A DNA stretch of 64,000 bases, taken from Leucaena leucocephala (Eukaryota > Streptophyta > Magnoliopsida > Fabales > Fabaceae). Positions 11,316-23,560 of the stretch are shown piece by piece; position 1 is the stretch's first letter, and the number at the start of each line of letters is the position of its first letter. Location: the NCBI GenBank assembly GCA_037074615.1, contig CM073563.1, positions 17,096,501 through 17,160,500 on the forward strand, written 5' to 3'. The notes beneath the pieces are model-generated. The model had not been told where the DNA came from, did not search any database, and worked only from the letters and a program-made list of their open reading frames with translations. The position numbers and the translations under genes are program-made.

Positions 11316-13360
11316 ACTAGAACTTTTTTAGAAGTTTCTTCCCCTTGGAATGGCTCCACATAACCATATGAGTTGTGCCTTGATGATGTCATGGATGATG
11401 TCATAATTAGCCTTTTAGAAAAGTTAAATCTAATATTAAATGTGAGCCATTAGATCAAATAGTACACAAAGTGATCTTGACCATTGATTTTCCATGAGAT
11501 TTTTCTATAAATACCCCCACATTTTAGCTTCAAAACCTTGGAACAATAACTCTTGGGAACCTATTGCAAAATGAAAACTCAAGCCAAGACAAAGAAGATT
11601 CAAGGTACCAAAGTTCAAGCAAGCTAGAGATTAAAGGTAACCAATATATCCTAGCTTATTTTCCTTTGATTTAGGAGCTTGAACTTAGGGTTTTCATGGA
11701 AGAAAGTTGAGTTTTATTTAAGGTGTATGTTCTATCCAAAACCTTTGATGAAAGGAGAAAGAAGAAATTAAAGTTAGAGATATGTGATTGAAGCTTTAAC
11801 AAGCTAGCTAAGTGATTGGTTGTTGAATCAAGTTGATACTCTTAACTTTGACATGGTTGAACCATTTTAGTTTTCACTATTCATGATAGAAGGAGATAGA
11901 ATTTTAATTATTTAATCCTTCCATTGAATTTATATGATGATTTTGTGTAGGATTGGATAGGTTTTGAACCTTAGAAGCATTGGAATTTCAAGTTATAGTT
12001 TTTGAAGTTCTTCTCTATTACTGTTCACTCGCATGAATAGTAATCTAAATTTCATGATTTTGATGATTCCACTAGTTTTAAAATGAAAAATTGTGTGGGA
12101 TAAAGTAGAGGAACAAGTATGGGAAGCATTGGAATCAATATGAGAATTTTTGGAAGAATTATGCATGTTTTTCAAATCTGTCCAGAACAGTGTATAGGAG
12201 CTAAAATTTTATGATTCTAATCTTATAAATGGATTCAAAAGATTAAATTGTGTAGGGTAAAGTCAAGACATCAATTAGTTCAAATGCCAAGTCTATTAGT
12301 TAGGATTAAGGAAACTTAATGTAGTTAAATGAGCTCAATGTTCAAGAGAAAGTTAGATTGTAATGGATGAATGATTATGTGATGTTAGGATTTGATTGGG
12401 GACTCTAAAGAGGTAGCCACATATCCAAGAAAAGTAAAAAGAAAGAGGCAAAGTTAAAGTGAAAGAAATCAAGCTAGTGAGGTAGTAAACGTATCCTAAA
12501 CCTGTATGTAATGAATGTTATGCTTGGTTGTGCTATAGCTTGGTTGGATTGTGTTGCATATGTGTTTATGATTGAAGCTATATTTCTATGATTTCTTTGG
12601 CCCATTTTATTTCATATGTAACATGGAAGCATGCACATTACACAATGTTAACACTTTCACAAGCAAGTATAAGTATCTACATTAATGCATGCATTGTTTA
12701 GTACCGTTTGCTATTGAGATTTCCCTAGAAATCTCATCCCCTCCATGTAATCTCAACCCTAGCAGGTTTATTAATGATAAAAGAGGATGAGAAAGCATGA
12801 AGAGAAGCTAGGGGTTAAATAGTATATATGTTACGTGAAGAATTGTTATATGTAATGTTACTATTTGACCAATACAAGTAGTGATGGTCATGATATAATG
12901 GAAAATAATAAATAATGAGATAAATGTATGAAATTTTATAGACATTTAGTTAACATGTCAAGTTTTGTTTTGACATTAAGAATGCCTTATTTCAATGTCT
13001 GTACAAAGAGAATAGATATTCCAAATTAAGGGACCAGAATATGTTTCCAGAATTTCTGGCCAAATGAACAGTATTTTTTGACAAATAAGTTGTATTAATT
13101 GACTAAGCATTTGGTCTAGAAATTATTTTTCCCTTAAATTTCAAGGTGTTATCTTCGTGTAGCTTTTTGAACCACTTTATTCTAATATTTCTAGAATTAA
13201 TTTTGATTTTCTAAAGTTTGTCGCCTAATTGGAATACCATATGAACAGTAATTCGAGAAGAGTAAAAATCCAGATTTAGCTAATGGACTTCTAAGGTCTT
13301 GTAAGTGGTTCTAAATGCTATTGTATGGTCCCTAAGACGTATGAAAGTAAGGATATTTCA
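11316..13360 (+). repeat. 3' LTR, 5'-truncated
   Basis: Aligns with about 4,000-6,033 of the 5' LTR and ends GGATATTTCA. The first part of the LTR is missing; internal DNA joins directly. An inner block (about 11,919-12,359) is almost identical to 4,591-5,032, while the flanks differ by several percent. After it, at 13,361, minus-strand CACTA coding sequence begins. Confidence 0.65.
11506..11513 (+). promoter_or_regulatory. LTR TATA box
   Basis: TATAAATA followed by CCCCCAC, at the position homologous to 4,178 in the partner LTR. Confidence 0.45.
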
Positions 13361-15173
13361 TGAAGTTCTCATGCATCTTTTACATCTCTGCTTGATGCTC
13401 AAGTATATCCTATAACATACAAGTAACCGATTTAAATTAACTAAATATTATAATGTATAAAGTATTATATTTAAATTAATTAATAATTACTTACAATCCT
13501 CTAAGTAACATTGGCAACCACTGATATAATGTAATTGCCCTTCTTAATCCTCGCTGCCTTCCATCTTTATTAGCGAGATAGATGTTGGACAAGTAGAATG
13601 ACTCTAGTAGGGTCTAATATAGCAGTCTTTTGTACAGCTAGAAACTACTCCTCAATCATTTTACTCCCCATATAGCGATAACCCCCAAGACATGAAATAC
13701 GGGTACACATGTTGCTTGGCTAATTCCTTGTTCTTTTTACTCTTCTCCTGTGAAAATGAAATAAATTGAACAAAGTTAATTTAGTAATTCAAATGTAAAT
13801 TCATTACCGACTAAGTTTATATGCATCAAACCTGATAAGTAGGGTTTTCCCGCTGCTTAACAAACTTCTTTCATGCCTCGTAACTAATACTTAGGTAAAC
13901 AAGCTTTGGATATACACTCTCATTCTTGCCTCCACCAAGGTAGTCCCTTGCAAGGGTGGATTTGAAACCTTTCCACCATTCACAACATTGCTTCAATATA
14001 TGATGCTTCATTGCTTCGATAGCGTGAATATCAAAATGAAGCTAAATAAAGTACAACATGCATGTAAAAGTTAGAAGTAAAAAAGATAAATAACTAAAAC
14101 AAATAAAAGAAAGATAGAATTAGAGAACTACTAGAATATCTTCCCAAATATTGTCCTTCACGCTGTTCTTTATCTTTTTCCGGTTGCTATACTCGATGCT
14201 AGCCTTAGTACGTGCCATATGACCCATGTAACTGTGCAAATTAGCTCCATTTTTACCCACTACCTTCATATGTTGATTAAACTCCACGGATAAATTTATA
14301 GGCTATGAATGTTCATCAGTCCTAGCCACCCTTCTCATACAGATTAAGGCTCTACCTCTTTTTTTGACGATAGATATGGTAGTATCTTGGCTAGAACTCT
14401 GCTGATTAGAATTGTCCCTCCTATTCACAAAACAATAAAAAAAATGTAAGAATCACATTAAATACAATAAAATGAATATAATAAACTAATTGAGGTACAA
14501 AATATCTTATTAGTTGAAATCCTCCCAAATTCCTTCATAATGATCATGCCTAACAGCATATTCCTCATAGACCAAATCAAACTTAGTTGTTTTAGGTCAA
14601 TTCATTGTGAAAGGCAAGTTTTCTTTGATGTTAAACCCTAAGTCACTGTCATATCCACCAATCGCTTGCCTCTTACCTTAGAGCACAATGGACAATTCTT
14701 TACTTGTTCGATTGGTAACATAAAACACTTGTGTCTCTTGACTTTCTAAAATAAATGTCTCATTTCTATATCCAATCCTCACAAGATCCACCGAAACAAA
14801 TCCAAATTCTTCACCTGCTTGCACATCATTACCATTAAACCACTTACATTTGAAGACAAGAACTTTAAACTTGGTGTAACCAACCTTCCAAATCTCTTCA
14901 AATCACTCCATAATAGGATATAGACACTTCTATTGGGTTTTTATCATTTGAACTAGTAAAATACATCACTTCGGCTACAACCATTACACCATTATTTTGC
15001 ATAGTATATAACCATCACACCATTGTTTTGCATAGTACTTTTATCATCTTGGGCTTTTATATAAAAAGAATAACTATTTATGTCAAAATCGTCCCAACAC
15101 AGCTTCAAAATGAGGCCTAACAACTAGCATTTGTATTATCCCAAAAGGATTGTTATCATTTAACACTTCTTTC
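13361..15173 (-). pseudogene. CACTA (En/Spm) transposase pseudogene, 3' part: DUF4216 and Transposase_24-like
   Basis: Minus-strand translation gives two parts in order. About 15,150-14,530 reads TMQNNGVMVVAEVMYF, then YYGVI and FKVLVFKCKWFNGND, which is the DUF4216 domain of TNP2-type CACTA transposases. About 14,400-13,370 reads VKKRGRALICMRRVART, GANLHSYMGHMART, IWEDIL and EWWKGFKSTLARDYLGGGK, the plant En/Spm Transposase_24 domain. In-frame stops and shifts show it is dead. It continues at 17,036-17,148 and 20,110-21,130, interrupted by LTR insertions; the domain order DUF4218, DUF4216, Transposase_24 is that of the family. The enzyme would have bound and cut CACTA element ends. Confidence 0.75.
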
Positions 15174-17035
15174 TGTTGGAAATTGTGCCCTAGGGGCCAA
15201 TCAATGTCTTATGAACATTGTTAATTTATGAATTTATTAATTGTGTTATCATATTATTTGCATATTTACTGTGATGATTATCCTTGGATAACTCATGATC
15301 TTATCCTAAATGTCCCTGGTCAGTCATCCATGCGGGAGTAGAGATGAAATAAGACCAGTATGACTTTGAAGATGTATAAAGATATAAATCAAAGTCATAG
15401 GCACATGTAAGAGTACAAGGTGTTGGACTGACCCGCTGTGAGAGAGCTGCATGGGTTAAGTCATAAGCTTCTCTCATATACAAACCATGTCACTATGCCC
15501 TTTGACCTAAAATCATCATAGATTCCTACATGACAAACGCTCAGCTTTGACCTAGTCAAAAGTCACTTTTGACCAAGTGATCATAAAGACTATGTTTGGG
15601 CTTAGTGGTTTTTCGTGCAGAGGAATGTGAATGGTCAAGATGGAATTCGTCCCTCACATTTGTAGAGAGATATTTCTGGGCCCCTCGATGAGTGAGTCTG
15701 AGAAATGTATGGCCATACTGTAATGGAAAGGTAGTTCTATTTCTATAGTTAGACTACTCAAGGATCGAGAAAGTAACAGTCATAAATAGGAGAATGACAT
15801 TATCCATGCCTCATCCATGACTAAAATATCGTGTGACAGAAGGGACATGATATGGTTGTATAAAAGGTTACATCGTTTAATGATCCTCATATGATTTGGG
15901 TAGTCGTTATGTCTTGTTAGAGACCACTTGCGACTTGTGGGCCAGTGTAGTAAATGGCCCATTGCCAACTTCATATGGGCCTACAAGGTCGCACACAAAA
16001 TAGCCCAACACGAGCTATGATGTCTAGATTCATTTAATCTAAGACATGTCCAGATTCAATGAATGATCCAGGGTAGATGTATATATTTATTTATATTTAT
16101 ATTCATATATATATAAATTCGTATATATACATTATATATAAGAGATATATGAGATTTAATTTATAAGGATAAATTAAATCTCTATCACGTTTGAATTTGA
16201 AATTCAAATTGATAGGATATCTCATAAGAGATATTTATAAGATTTAATTTATAAGGATAAATTAAATCTCTATCACGTTTGAATTTAAAATTTAAATTGA
16301 TAGGATATCTCATATAAGAGATATTTATAAGATTTAATTTATAAGGATAAATTAAATCTCTATTAAGTTTGAATTTGAAATTCAAATTGATATGATATCT
16401 AAAATTTGATTTATGAGAATAAATCAAATATAGTTCAGTCTTATCTTTATTTTAAGTTAAATAAATAGGTGAATTAAATCTGTGGGACGGATTTAATATA
16501 AATATTATTTATTTAATTAGTTTCTTATCAAATTATACAATATATGATATTGTATTAATTTCAGAATTAATATAAGATTAACTCCAAAATCCAATTCGGT
16601 AGAGGAAAACGCATAGCATCCTATATATCTATTTTAGGAGCTACGTTTTAAGAGATATAGAACACAGAAAGGCTGAAGGGGAATTTTGTAAAAGGTTTGT
16701 AGATAAGAAACTGCCGAAATAGAGAAAAAAAGGACGAATTCTTGAGAAAGCCCTGGAGGGACAGGAGATGCTAGTACGTCATTCGTGGTTGGAACGCTGT
16801 TCGTGTGGATACCAGTAGAGGAAGCCGACCTGATTTTTTGACTTCTTGTGATCAGAAAGGGAGCACGAGCCGCGGAGAGAAGCTGTGAACGTCATGACCA
16901 GAAGTTGTGGAAGTCGCTGAGGAACACTGAGGGTAATGCTTCTTCCCACTTGACTTAAACACATATAGTATATCCTGGCAAGGAATTGAAAAAAATTTAA
17001 ATTAATTTCCGCTGCGTGTCTTCCAATTTCTTACA
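15174..17035 (+). mobile_element. Solo LTR (1,862 bp) with 5-bp target-site duplication CTTTC
   Basis: Begins TGTTGGAAATTGTGCCC and ends TTCCAATTTCTTACA, with CTTTC at 15,169-15,173 and again at 17,036-17,040. There is no internal domain, so it is a solo LTR left by LTR-LTR recombination. It splits the CACTA pseudogene: with one CTTTC removed, the minus-strand frame reads through as W-F-K-K-E-V-L-N. A second copy in opposite orientation lies at 43,169-45,057. The length and ends suit a copia or gypsy LTR; I cannot decide the superfamily. Short ORFs inside (for example 15,301-15,483 and 16,185-16,427) are LTR noise. Confidence 0.85.
16145..16415. repeat. Three tandem ~89-bp units made of inverted repeats
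   Basis: Units start at about 16,153, 16,241 and 16,331. Each contains GATTTAATTTAT-AAGG-ATAAATTAAATC (12-bp stem, 4-bp loop), the near-palindrome TTTGAATTTGAAATTCAAA, and GATATCTCATAAGAGATAT. Each unit could extrude a cruciform. The same triple array occurs in the other LTR copy at 43,800-44,065. Confidence 0.8.
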
Positions 17036-17148
17036 CTTTCTTGAACCAATATGTTAATGACTTGTTATGCTTGTTAACTAGTTGCATATTGCTCTTGTTT
17101 AGGTTCATGTTCCTGAGCATATTCTTGTGAGCGTCCAAATTACATTTT
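17036..17148 (-). pseudogene. CACTA transposase fragment between DUF4218 and DUF4216
   Basis: The minus strand reads NLDAHKNMLRN, then LVNKHNKSLTYWFKK, matching the family pattern that ends in H-N-x-x-F-x-x-W-F. It joins in frame to 15,173 across the solo LTR and is cut at about 17,148 by the next LTR. Confidence 0.65.
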
Positions 17149-20109
17149 TGAAATTTGAAGTAAGGGATCAAAATGAAATTTTATAAATTAAGGGACTAAA
17201 GTGCAATTTGTCAAATTCAAGGGCAAAATTGTAATTATGAGAAATTGAGCCAGAAAAGGCCCAAAACTACATAAAAATGTTATAGTCCTAAATTTTACTA
17301 GTAAATAGAGAATGGTAATTGGGCCAAGTATTTTTTTCATAATTTCGATTTGAGGTTACAAATAATTTATATTAATTTTTAAAATCTAAATATTATTACA
17401 GGATATTTTGGACCTCATAATCAGATACAATTGTATAGAAAATTCTCATAATTAATAAAAAAATTTATAAAACTAACAGAACTTAAAAAGTAGTTATATA
17501 AAATTTATAATAGAATTTAAAGTAAAATAAAATACTTGATAAATACCTTACGTGAAGTTTCTTAGGAAGTGAGCCCACAAAGGTGTTGGACCTAGTTAAA
17601 GGCCCAATAATATACTCTAACAGTTATGTGGGATAGTGTTCAGAAAGACCCTAAAAAGTACAAAATTACTAAAATGCCCCAGTATTGTAATATTGAACAA
17701 GAAATGAATGGAGGGCATTTTGGTCTTATAGACATGGTCAAAAGGTCAAAAGGGACACATGAATGATTGACCAGAGTTGGAATATATTATGATATAGTGT
17801 AAAGAAGAATAAAATAACAAATATGTCCTTAGGATTAATATAGTGTAAAAAAATGAACCAAGTGCATTTCAATCATTTTCTAAGGGATGGTAAGCAGATA
17901 AATACCCAGTCTAATAATGTTAGTGGTAGGAAAAATCTAGATACTGGATTTAATGATAGAATATATATTATGGAATTTTAGAAAAATTAAATTCATAAAA
18001 CAGTCTGATTTTTTTTTTTTGAAATTAGACTGAGTTGGTACTAGATTAGACTAAATTTTTTTCTATCAATATTTTGCTATGTGTTTCATCAAACAAGGCT
18101 TTATTTGATGTCATGGATAATGTCATCCTTGGCTTGGTGGGCAAGAAAATTTTGAAGAGCAAATCATAGCTATTGGATTAAATAGTGAACAAACTAATCC
18201 TAGCCTTTCATTTTCACCCAACTTCATCTATAAATATTCCCCCATTCAAGCACTACTTCGGTAGAACCAAGACACCTTGGGGAAACTCTTGTCAAATTTC
18301 CACTTGAGCCAAAAGAAGCATTCAAACTTGGGAGCAAATTAAGGTAATTAAGTCCCTAGTTCTTGGATTTTATTCTAGGAAGTTTGCTCTTGAATTTAAG
18401 TGGTTTTTGTGGCAATTTATCCTTTATTATTCCTGCTGGACGTACTAACCTAGTATGGAAGGAAGATGAATTTTAAGTTACAGATGATTTAGATAAGCTT
18501 AAACAAGTGAAAATCAAGTAGTATTGACTTGGAAATTTAAGTATGCATAGAATTAGGGCTTTTGTGTTCTTGGCCGCCACCTTATGAATCACTACTCATA
18601 TGAGAATTTTATGATTTTGATGCTTCCAATAGGTTTAAAATGAAAAATTGTGTGGGTTAAAATAGAGAAAAAAAATATTGGAATCATTGGAATCAAAATG
18701 ATAATTTTTGAAAAATAAAGAGGGTATGTTCGATTCTGTACAACAGCTAAGGGAGGAGTTTGAATTTTAAAATTCTAACTTCATATTTGGATTCTACATG
18801 AAAAATTATGTGGAATTATACTATGAGAATTTAGTTTGGAAAGATGAAAGCATAAGGCATAAAGTTGGTCAAAGTATGGAACCTAGTAAAAACCTAGTAT
18901 TGGAATTGTTTTAGAATTGAGTTGTAACTTGCTATTGCTTTATAATGACTAGGTTTTGATATATGTTTGGGAAAGAAGACCACTTCAAGAAGAGTTTGAC
19001 AAGGATTGCAAAAGAGGTAGCAAGAATACCTAACTGTAATGTTGTAATTGTTGGATTATGTGCTTGATTGTCTATTATGATTATTGGTCGAGCTTTAGAT
19101 GATGTTATGATGATAGATGAATGGATGCAACTCCTTGCTATATATTTCATGACAATACATGTTAGAGATTGCCCATATATGATCATGAAGTAGCTCCCAT
19201 ATCATGATAACTTGTTAGGCATTTAGTCAAGCATGCATGATATTACAGTTTGTATAAATTACTATTAGGATTTCAATGAAATCTCATTCTTTCCATATGA
19301 ATAACCATATTATAGGTGCTGGAACCTCCAAGGGGAAAATGTTAAATGTGAATGAATGAACTTGTATTATAAGATAATTTGGTTATATGTCATTATGTAA
19401 TGCAATAGTACATTGTGGTATATATGTATATAAGGTAGTGACTTATGATGGTATTTTCAGTAACTTAACGTATGATTTATGATCTAAATTTTGGTATGAA
19501 TATAGCTAAGATACTGATCTTTAAATGGACACCAATAACACCTTAATTGGTTAAGTTTTCAATTTAATATAATTTTTCAAATTTAGCAATAAAATCTAGA
19601 AGCAGGTAAAACAAGTGTCTAGAGGCAATGAGGTTCATATGACAATTTCGAATAGTAAATGAAATAAATTTTCCAAGAAATTTTATGAGCTTAGATACCA
19701 CGTCTTTAGCTTAAAATTCATGTATAACACATCTCATTTAGATAAGTAACCAATGAGGAATGAATTTTTGAAGTTAAGGCAAGAAAACTGAAATTTCCAG
19801 ATTTATCAAATGAATAGTGATTTTTCAACGAATAAACTGTATTTATTTGGTCAATGAAACTTCAGTTTTATATTTTTTTGTCAAATTTTAATGAAATAGC
19901 TTTCAATATAAATTTTAACCACTTCATTTCTATTTTTTTAGATTTAATTATGGATTTTTAAATTTGGGTCTATAATATGGAATTACCAATTAAACATTAC
20001 CCACAGATTTAATTTTTTGAAAATTCACTTTTTCAAGATAAAGAGATCTAAAAGTGGTTCAAACTACTTCCAATTAAGCACAATTAAGGGTAAAAATAAG
20101 AACATGACA
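17149..20109 (+). mobile_element. Gypsy-type LTR inserted in the CACTA pseudogene (5' end diffuse)
   Basis: Aligns along most of its length with the LTR at 57,698-60,906: the 'gggactaaagtgcaa' phrase near 17,197, TATA box at 18,229, TTTTGATGCTTCCAAT at about 18,616, and an end of the form 'aaaataagaacatgaca' at 20,109. CACTA coding sequence resumes at 20,110. No primer site or internal region follows, so it is solo or truncated. The first 100 bp or so of the LTR seem to be missing and I find no matching target-site duplication. Confidence 0.6.
18229..18236 (+). promoter_or_regulatory. LTR TATA box
   Basis: TATAAATA followed by TTCCCCC, at the same place as in the other LTRs of this family. 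Confidence 0.4.
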
Positions 20110-21130
20110 CTTTGGCTCCCTGAATTCCTTTGCTTCTTCTCCCCTAAACATGCCGAGAATGAGGAAGTCCAACTGACTTGACCCCAGCAAGATGTGTTAC
20201 AAAACTCAACTGTCTCTTCAGCTACATATCTTTCAATAATGGATGCCTCTTATTGATAAGGATTCTTAGAATACCCTTTAAGAATTTTCATATATCTATC
20301 AAATGGTTACATCCACTTTAAACATGTAGGGACACAAAGTATAATCTCACGTACAGGTGAGCCATCAAATGGACCATAATATTAAAAACTGTTGGAGAAA
20401 AGTGTATCTCCAATTGGGAGAGGATAACATAACCTTCATTTTTCAATTCGTCAAACTTAGTGGGATCAATAACTTTGTTGCAAAAGTTATTTGAAAAATA
20501 TACAAAGTCTAGTAATAATGCTCTTCACATCATCTTTTATATGCCTCAAATAGCTACTGGTAGTTATTGTTGCATTAACATGTGACAATCGTGGAACTTC
20601 ATTCCCATTATCTTCGAATCTCTCATCAAAACAAGCTTCCTAAAATTAGAAGAATACCCTTTGTGGAACCTTAATACTATGCAAACACAAACATATGCTT
20701 ATTTTTTAATACTTGGATAATGTGTATATCGCTGGATACAAATAAACTCTCTTACTACCATCTTTTTGTTGTGGATGTAGGGTGTCTCTTATTGTACTTT
20801 TAGCCAAGTCTCATCTAACATTGACCTTGCCCTTACCTTTTTCACTTATGTGCATAAGTGTGCTAACAAGGCTCTCACATTTTTTTTCTCCATATACATG
20901 ATATCTAGACTGTGTCTCACTTCAAGACTCTGTCGATATGGAAGATCAAAGAAGATAGATATCCTTTACCCAATAGAACATTAACCCCTACACCTATTGG
21001 TAAATTTCTTCTCTAGTTAAATGTATTGGAGCTATTTGATATTCCTATGAACCATTAAAAGCCTCCTTTAATCTATAGTAAGGGTGGTGTTGACTAAGAA
21101 ATATTATGTGAGAAAGGTAGGCCATCTTCC
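20110..21130 (-). pseudogene. CACTA transposase pseudogene, 5' part: Transposase_21 end and DUF4218
   Basis: The minus strand reads ISIFFDLPYRQSLEVRHSLD, then IMYMEKK, the hallmark where a family member would have RHNLDVMHIEKN, followed further on by PFDRYMKILKGYSKNP and IIERYVAEETVEFCN of DUF4218, and SVGLPHSRH near 20,140. Stops and frameshifts are frequent. The N-terminal half of the transposase is not recognisable above about 21,130. It is the upstream continuation of the pieces at 17,036-17,148 and 13,361-15,173. Confidence 0.75.
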
Positions 21131-23560
21131 TTCTATACTTGAGTTGAATGTAGTCTTATTAATCTAATTAAATAGTTAAATATGTTATATATTAAGGATC
21201 AAATCAATACTTTTTAAGTGTCTGGTCAGCCAAAATAAAGTTTGTTTTTCCATTTTAAAAAAGCAAATGATAAACGCTAATCAAATTGTTATAATTATAT
21301 AATTATAAATTCTTACAGGAAAAACACGAATGAATGAATGAATTTCTGGAAATTTATTATTTCGTGGGAAGTTGTTTTAATTTCCGATTTGGTCTAATGG
21401 TTAATGGATTGTGACCATGGCTTATCAATTTAATTTTAATTTAGCTCATTGATTTTATTTGATAAAATGATCAAATAACCATTAAAAAAAGCTACCATAA
21501 TTACAATACAGAGTTAAAAGAAGGACAAGAGCAAATACAAGAAATAAGTGTTTGTTACTAAAAATTAATGTAGCCTAGCTATATTTAAAACAGCAAATAA
21601 AGATTTCAGGTGCCGTTCATGGTCTTGTTTGACTGGGTGTGTATGACCAAATAACCATTAAAAGGAGGTACCATAATTACAATACAGAGTTAAAAGAAGG
21701 GTAATAGAAAAAAAGGAAACAAGTGTTTGCATAGGGTCCTTGATGTTTTTGGTATCCTTACAAAATGGGTTCAACTATTTTAGGAAGTTCTAATTCTGTG
21801 TTATAGATTGTTTTAGTTCATAGATTCATAATCTTCATATTTTGTAATTTAAAATATTATCTTATCGTTATTTTAATTTCTCATTGAATGAAAATTTTCT
21901 CATGCCATCACAGTCACAATGCAAATGATTATTTTCTCTCTTGTTCTAGTCTCCGTTTTATTGTTAATTAAAAATATTGCTTAATTAACTTTGAAGATAT
22001 TCTGGTGTTCATGACCTGCCCAATTACTTTCCCCGTGATTGATTGGTGTTAGCTTCTTTTTTTTCTTTTTTCTTTTTTTGCACTAAGCACGTTAACTTTT
22101 AGTCATATAGGATGGACAGGAATTTGTTCAATTTAGAATAAAATACTCTGATCACCCTTATATTTTATCATAATATTATCTGGATCTCCTATCTATTTTG
22201 GAAACATACACATAAGTCCATATAGTTAACTCCATTAAGAATATCCTAAAAATGATATTTTTCAATTTAAAAATAAAATTTATTTACTAATTTACCCTTC
22301 TTTATATCAAATCCTTAATTTTGACTAAAATTGCTTTGAAGAATTTAAGAGTTTTCCTTTTTTTCTATTCTTTAATTTTTTTTCACAAATACCTATTTTT
22401 TAATGTTTTTAAAATACTGGGTCAGAAGTTTAATTAATTTAGTTAGCATAGGCGTAAAAAACTTGATTACAAACTTAATTAATTATTTTAAGAAATATTT
22501 GAATAAACGTGTTTATAATATTTGTAGTAAAAATGGGTTTAAAAATTTGAATTATAAATTTAAATGATTTATATTACCTATGAGAGTTACATATTTTTTT
22601 TATTATATAACATGTCTAAAATATGCGTTTCAAATATAGTTTTAGCTATCTAAAAGATGCCTAAATAAATAAGTTCCAATGTGATGAAAAATTAAAATTA
22701 TAAAATTTTATAATATAATAAAAATAATTAAATGTTATAACATATTAAAAAATTTGAAAGTATATGTTTTAAAATTATTTTTTGCTTGTAAAGCAAATTA
22801 TTTTTAAAAAATATAAATGTTTAAATAATTTTTATTTTAAATGTTCGGTCTAAACAAAAATTTAATTGTCTTAATTGACATTCAACAAAATAGTTGGATA
22901 GATGAAAATGAAATTTCAAATGTATAGAAGAGGTGTGTGTAACATACATTTTTTCAAGAGACACATTTTTAAAATAAATTTAAATTTTTTATTATGTAAA
23001 TAAAATATACGGGCTGTTAATTTATTTTAATATTCTTAATTTTTTAATTTTAATTGTCGGATAAAAATTTAATCTCAATAAAAGAAGATTTAGCTTTTAA
23101 AGCCTAATAGGAAGATGTGGAGAAGTTAGGGGAAATAATTGACGGAAAGTTTTTAACAAAAAATTTTGAACAATTTTTTTGTCCTGTACTATTATTGTGT
23201 AATAATAACAAGAATACAATAATTAAGGTCTTATTTGATTCCATCTTTTTATTTTTATATTTTTAGAATATTTTTATAAAATTGGTTTTTAACAAATTTA
23301 GTATAGTTAAAATTTAAATGGATATTGTTTTAAATAATATCTCAAAAATAACATCAAATTATATCAAATAACATCTAATTGGTATAATTGCAATAATGCA
23401 ATCACATTTAAGTCGAAATTCGATCAGGATGTACTAACATCTCTCTAATGTGCTTTGATAAGATATTATTGACATGTTGTCTACATTATAACTTGAATTT
23501 TCTCCATTTATGTTTCTAGTCAAATATTATAGTCCTGAACTTGTGTTTACAGTTAAATCT
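21131..23560. other. AT-rich intergenic DNA, no gene seen
   Basis: No ORF with protein-like composition and no RNA gene. It is dominated by A/T runs. One spaced direct repeat (21,469-21,730) is listed separately. Confidence 0.6.
21469..21730. repeat. Spaced direct repeat (~85 bp, 174 bp apart)
   Basis: About 21,469-21,553 and 21,643-21,730 share AAATAACCATTAAAA, then TACCATAATTACAATACAGA, AAAAGAAGG and AAGTGTTTG, with small indels. The DNA between them is unrelated. Confidence 0.7.

Larger units (their letters stand above)
3199..13360 (+). mobile_element. Ty3/gypsy-type LTR element, decayed, with extra ORF
   Basis: Two related LTRs in direct orientation (3,199-6,033 and about 11,316-13,360) flank about 5.3 kb of internal DNA. 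The first LTR is followed by a degenerate tRNA-Met primer site. The internal part holds a decayed ORF of unknown function (6,175-7,110), a CpG-rich minisatellite (7,365-7,670) and a gag remnant (8,215-8,520). I see no reverse transcriptase or integrase, so it was probably non-autonomous or has lost pol. The 3' LTR lacks roughly the first 0.8-1.1 kb present in the 5' LTR. Flanks TAAAG and TGAAG differ at one base and may be the target-site duplication. Confidence 0.65.

Noticed and set aside
4666..12175. Two nearly identical 60-codon minus-strand ORFs (4,666-4,848 and 11,993-12,175)
   Set aside because: They lie in the two LTR copies and are conserved because of LTR homology and probable gene conversion, not protein selection.
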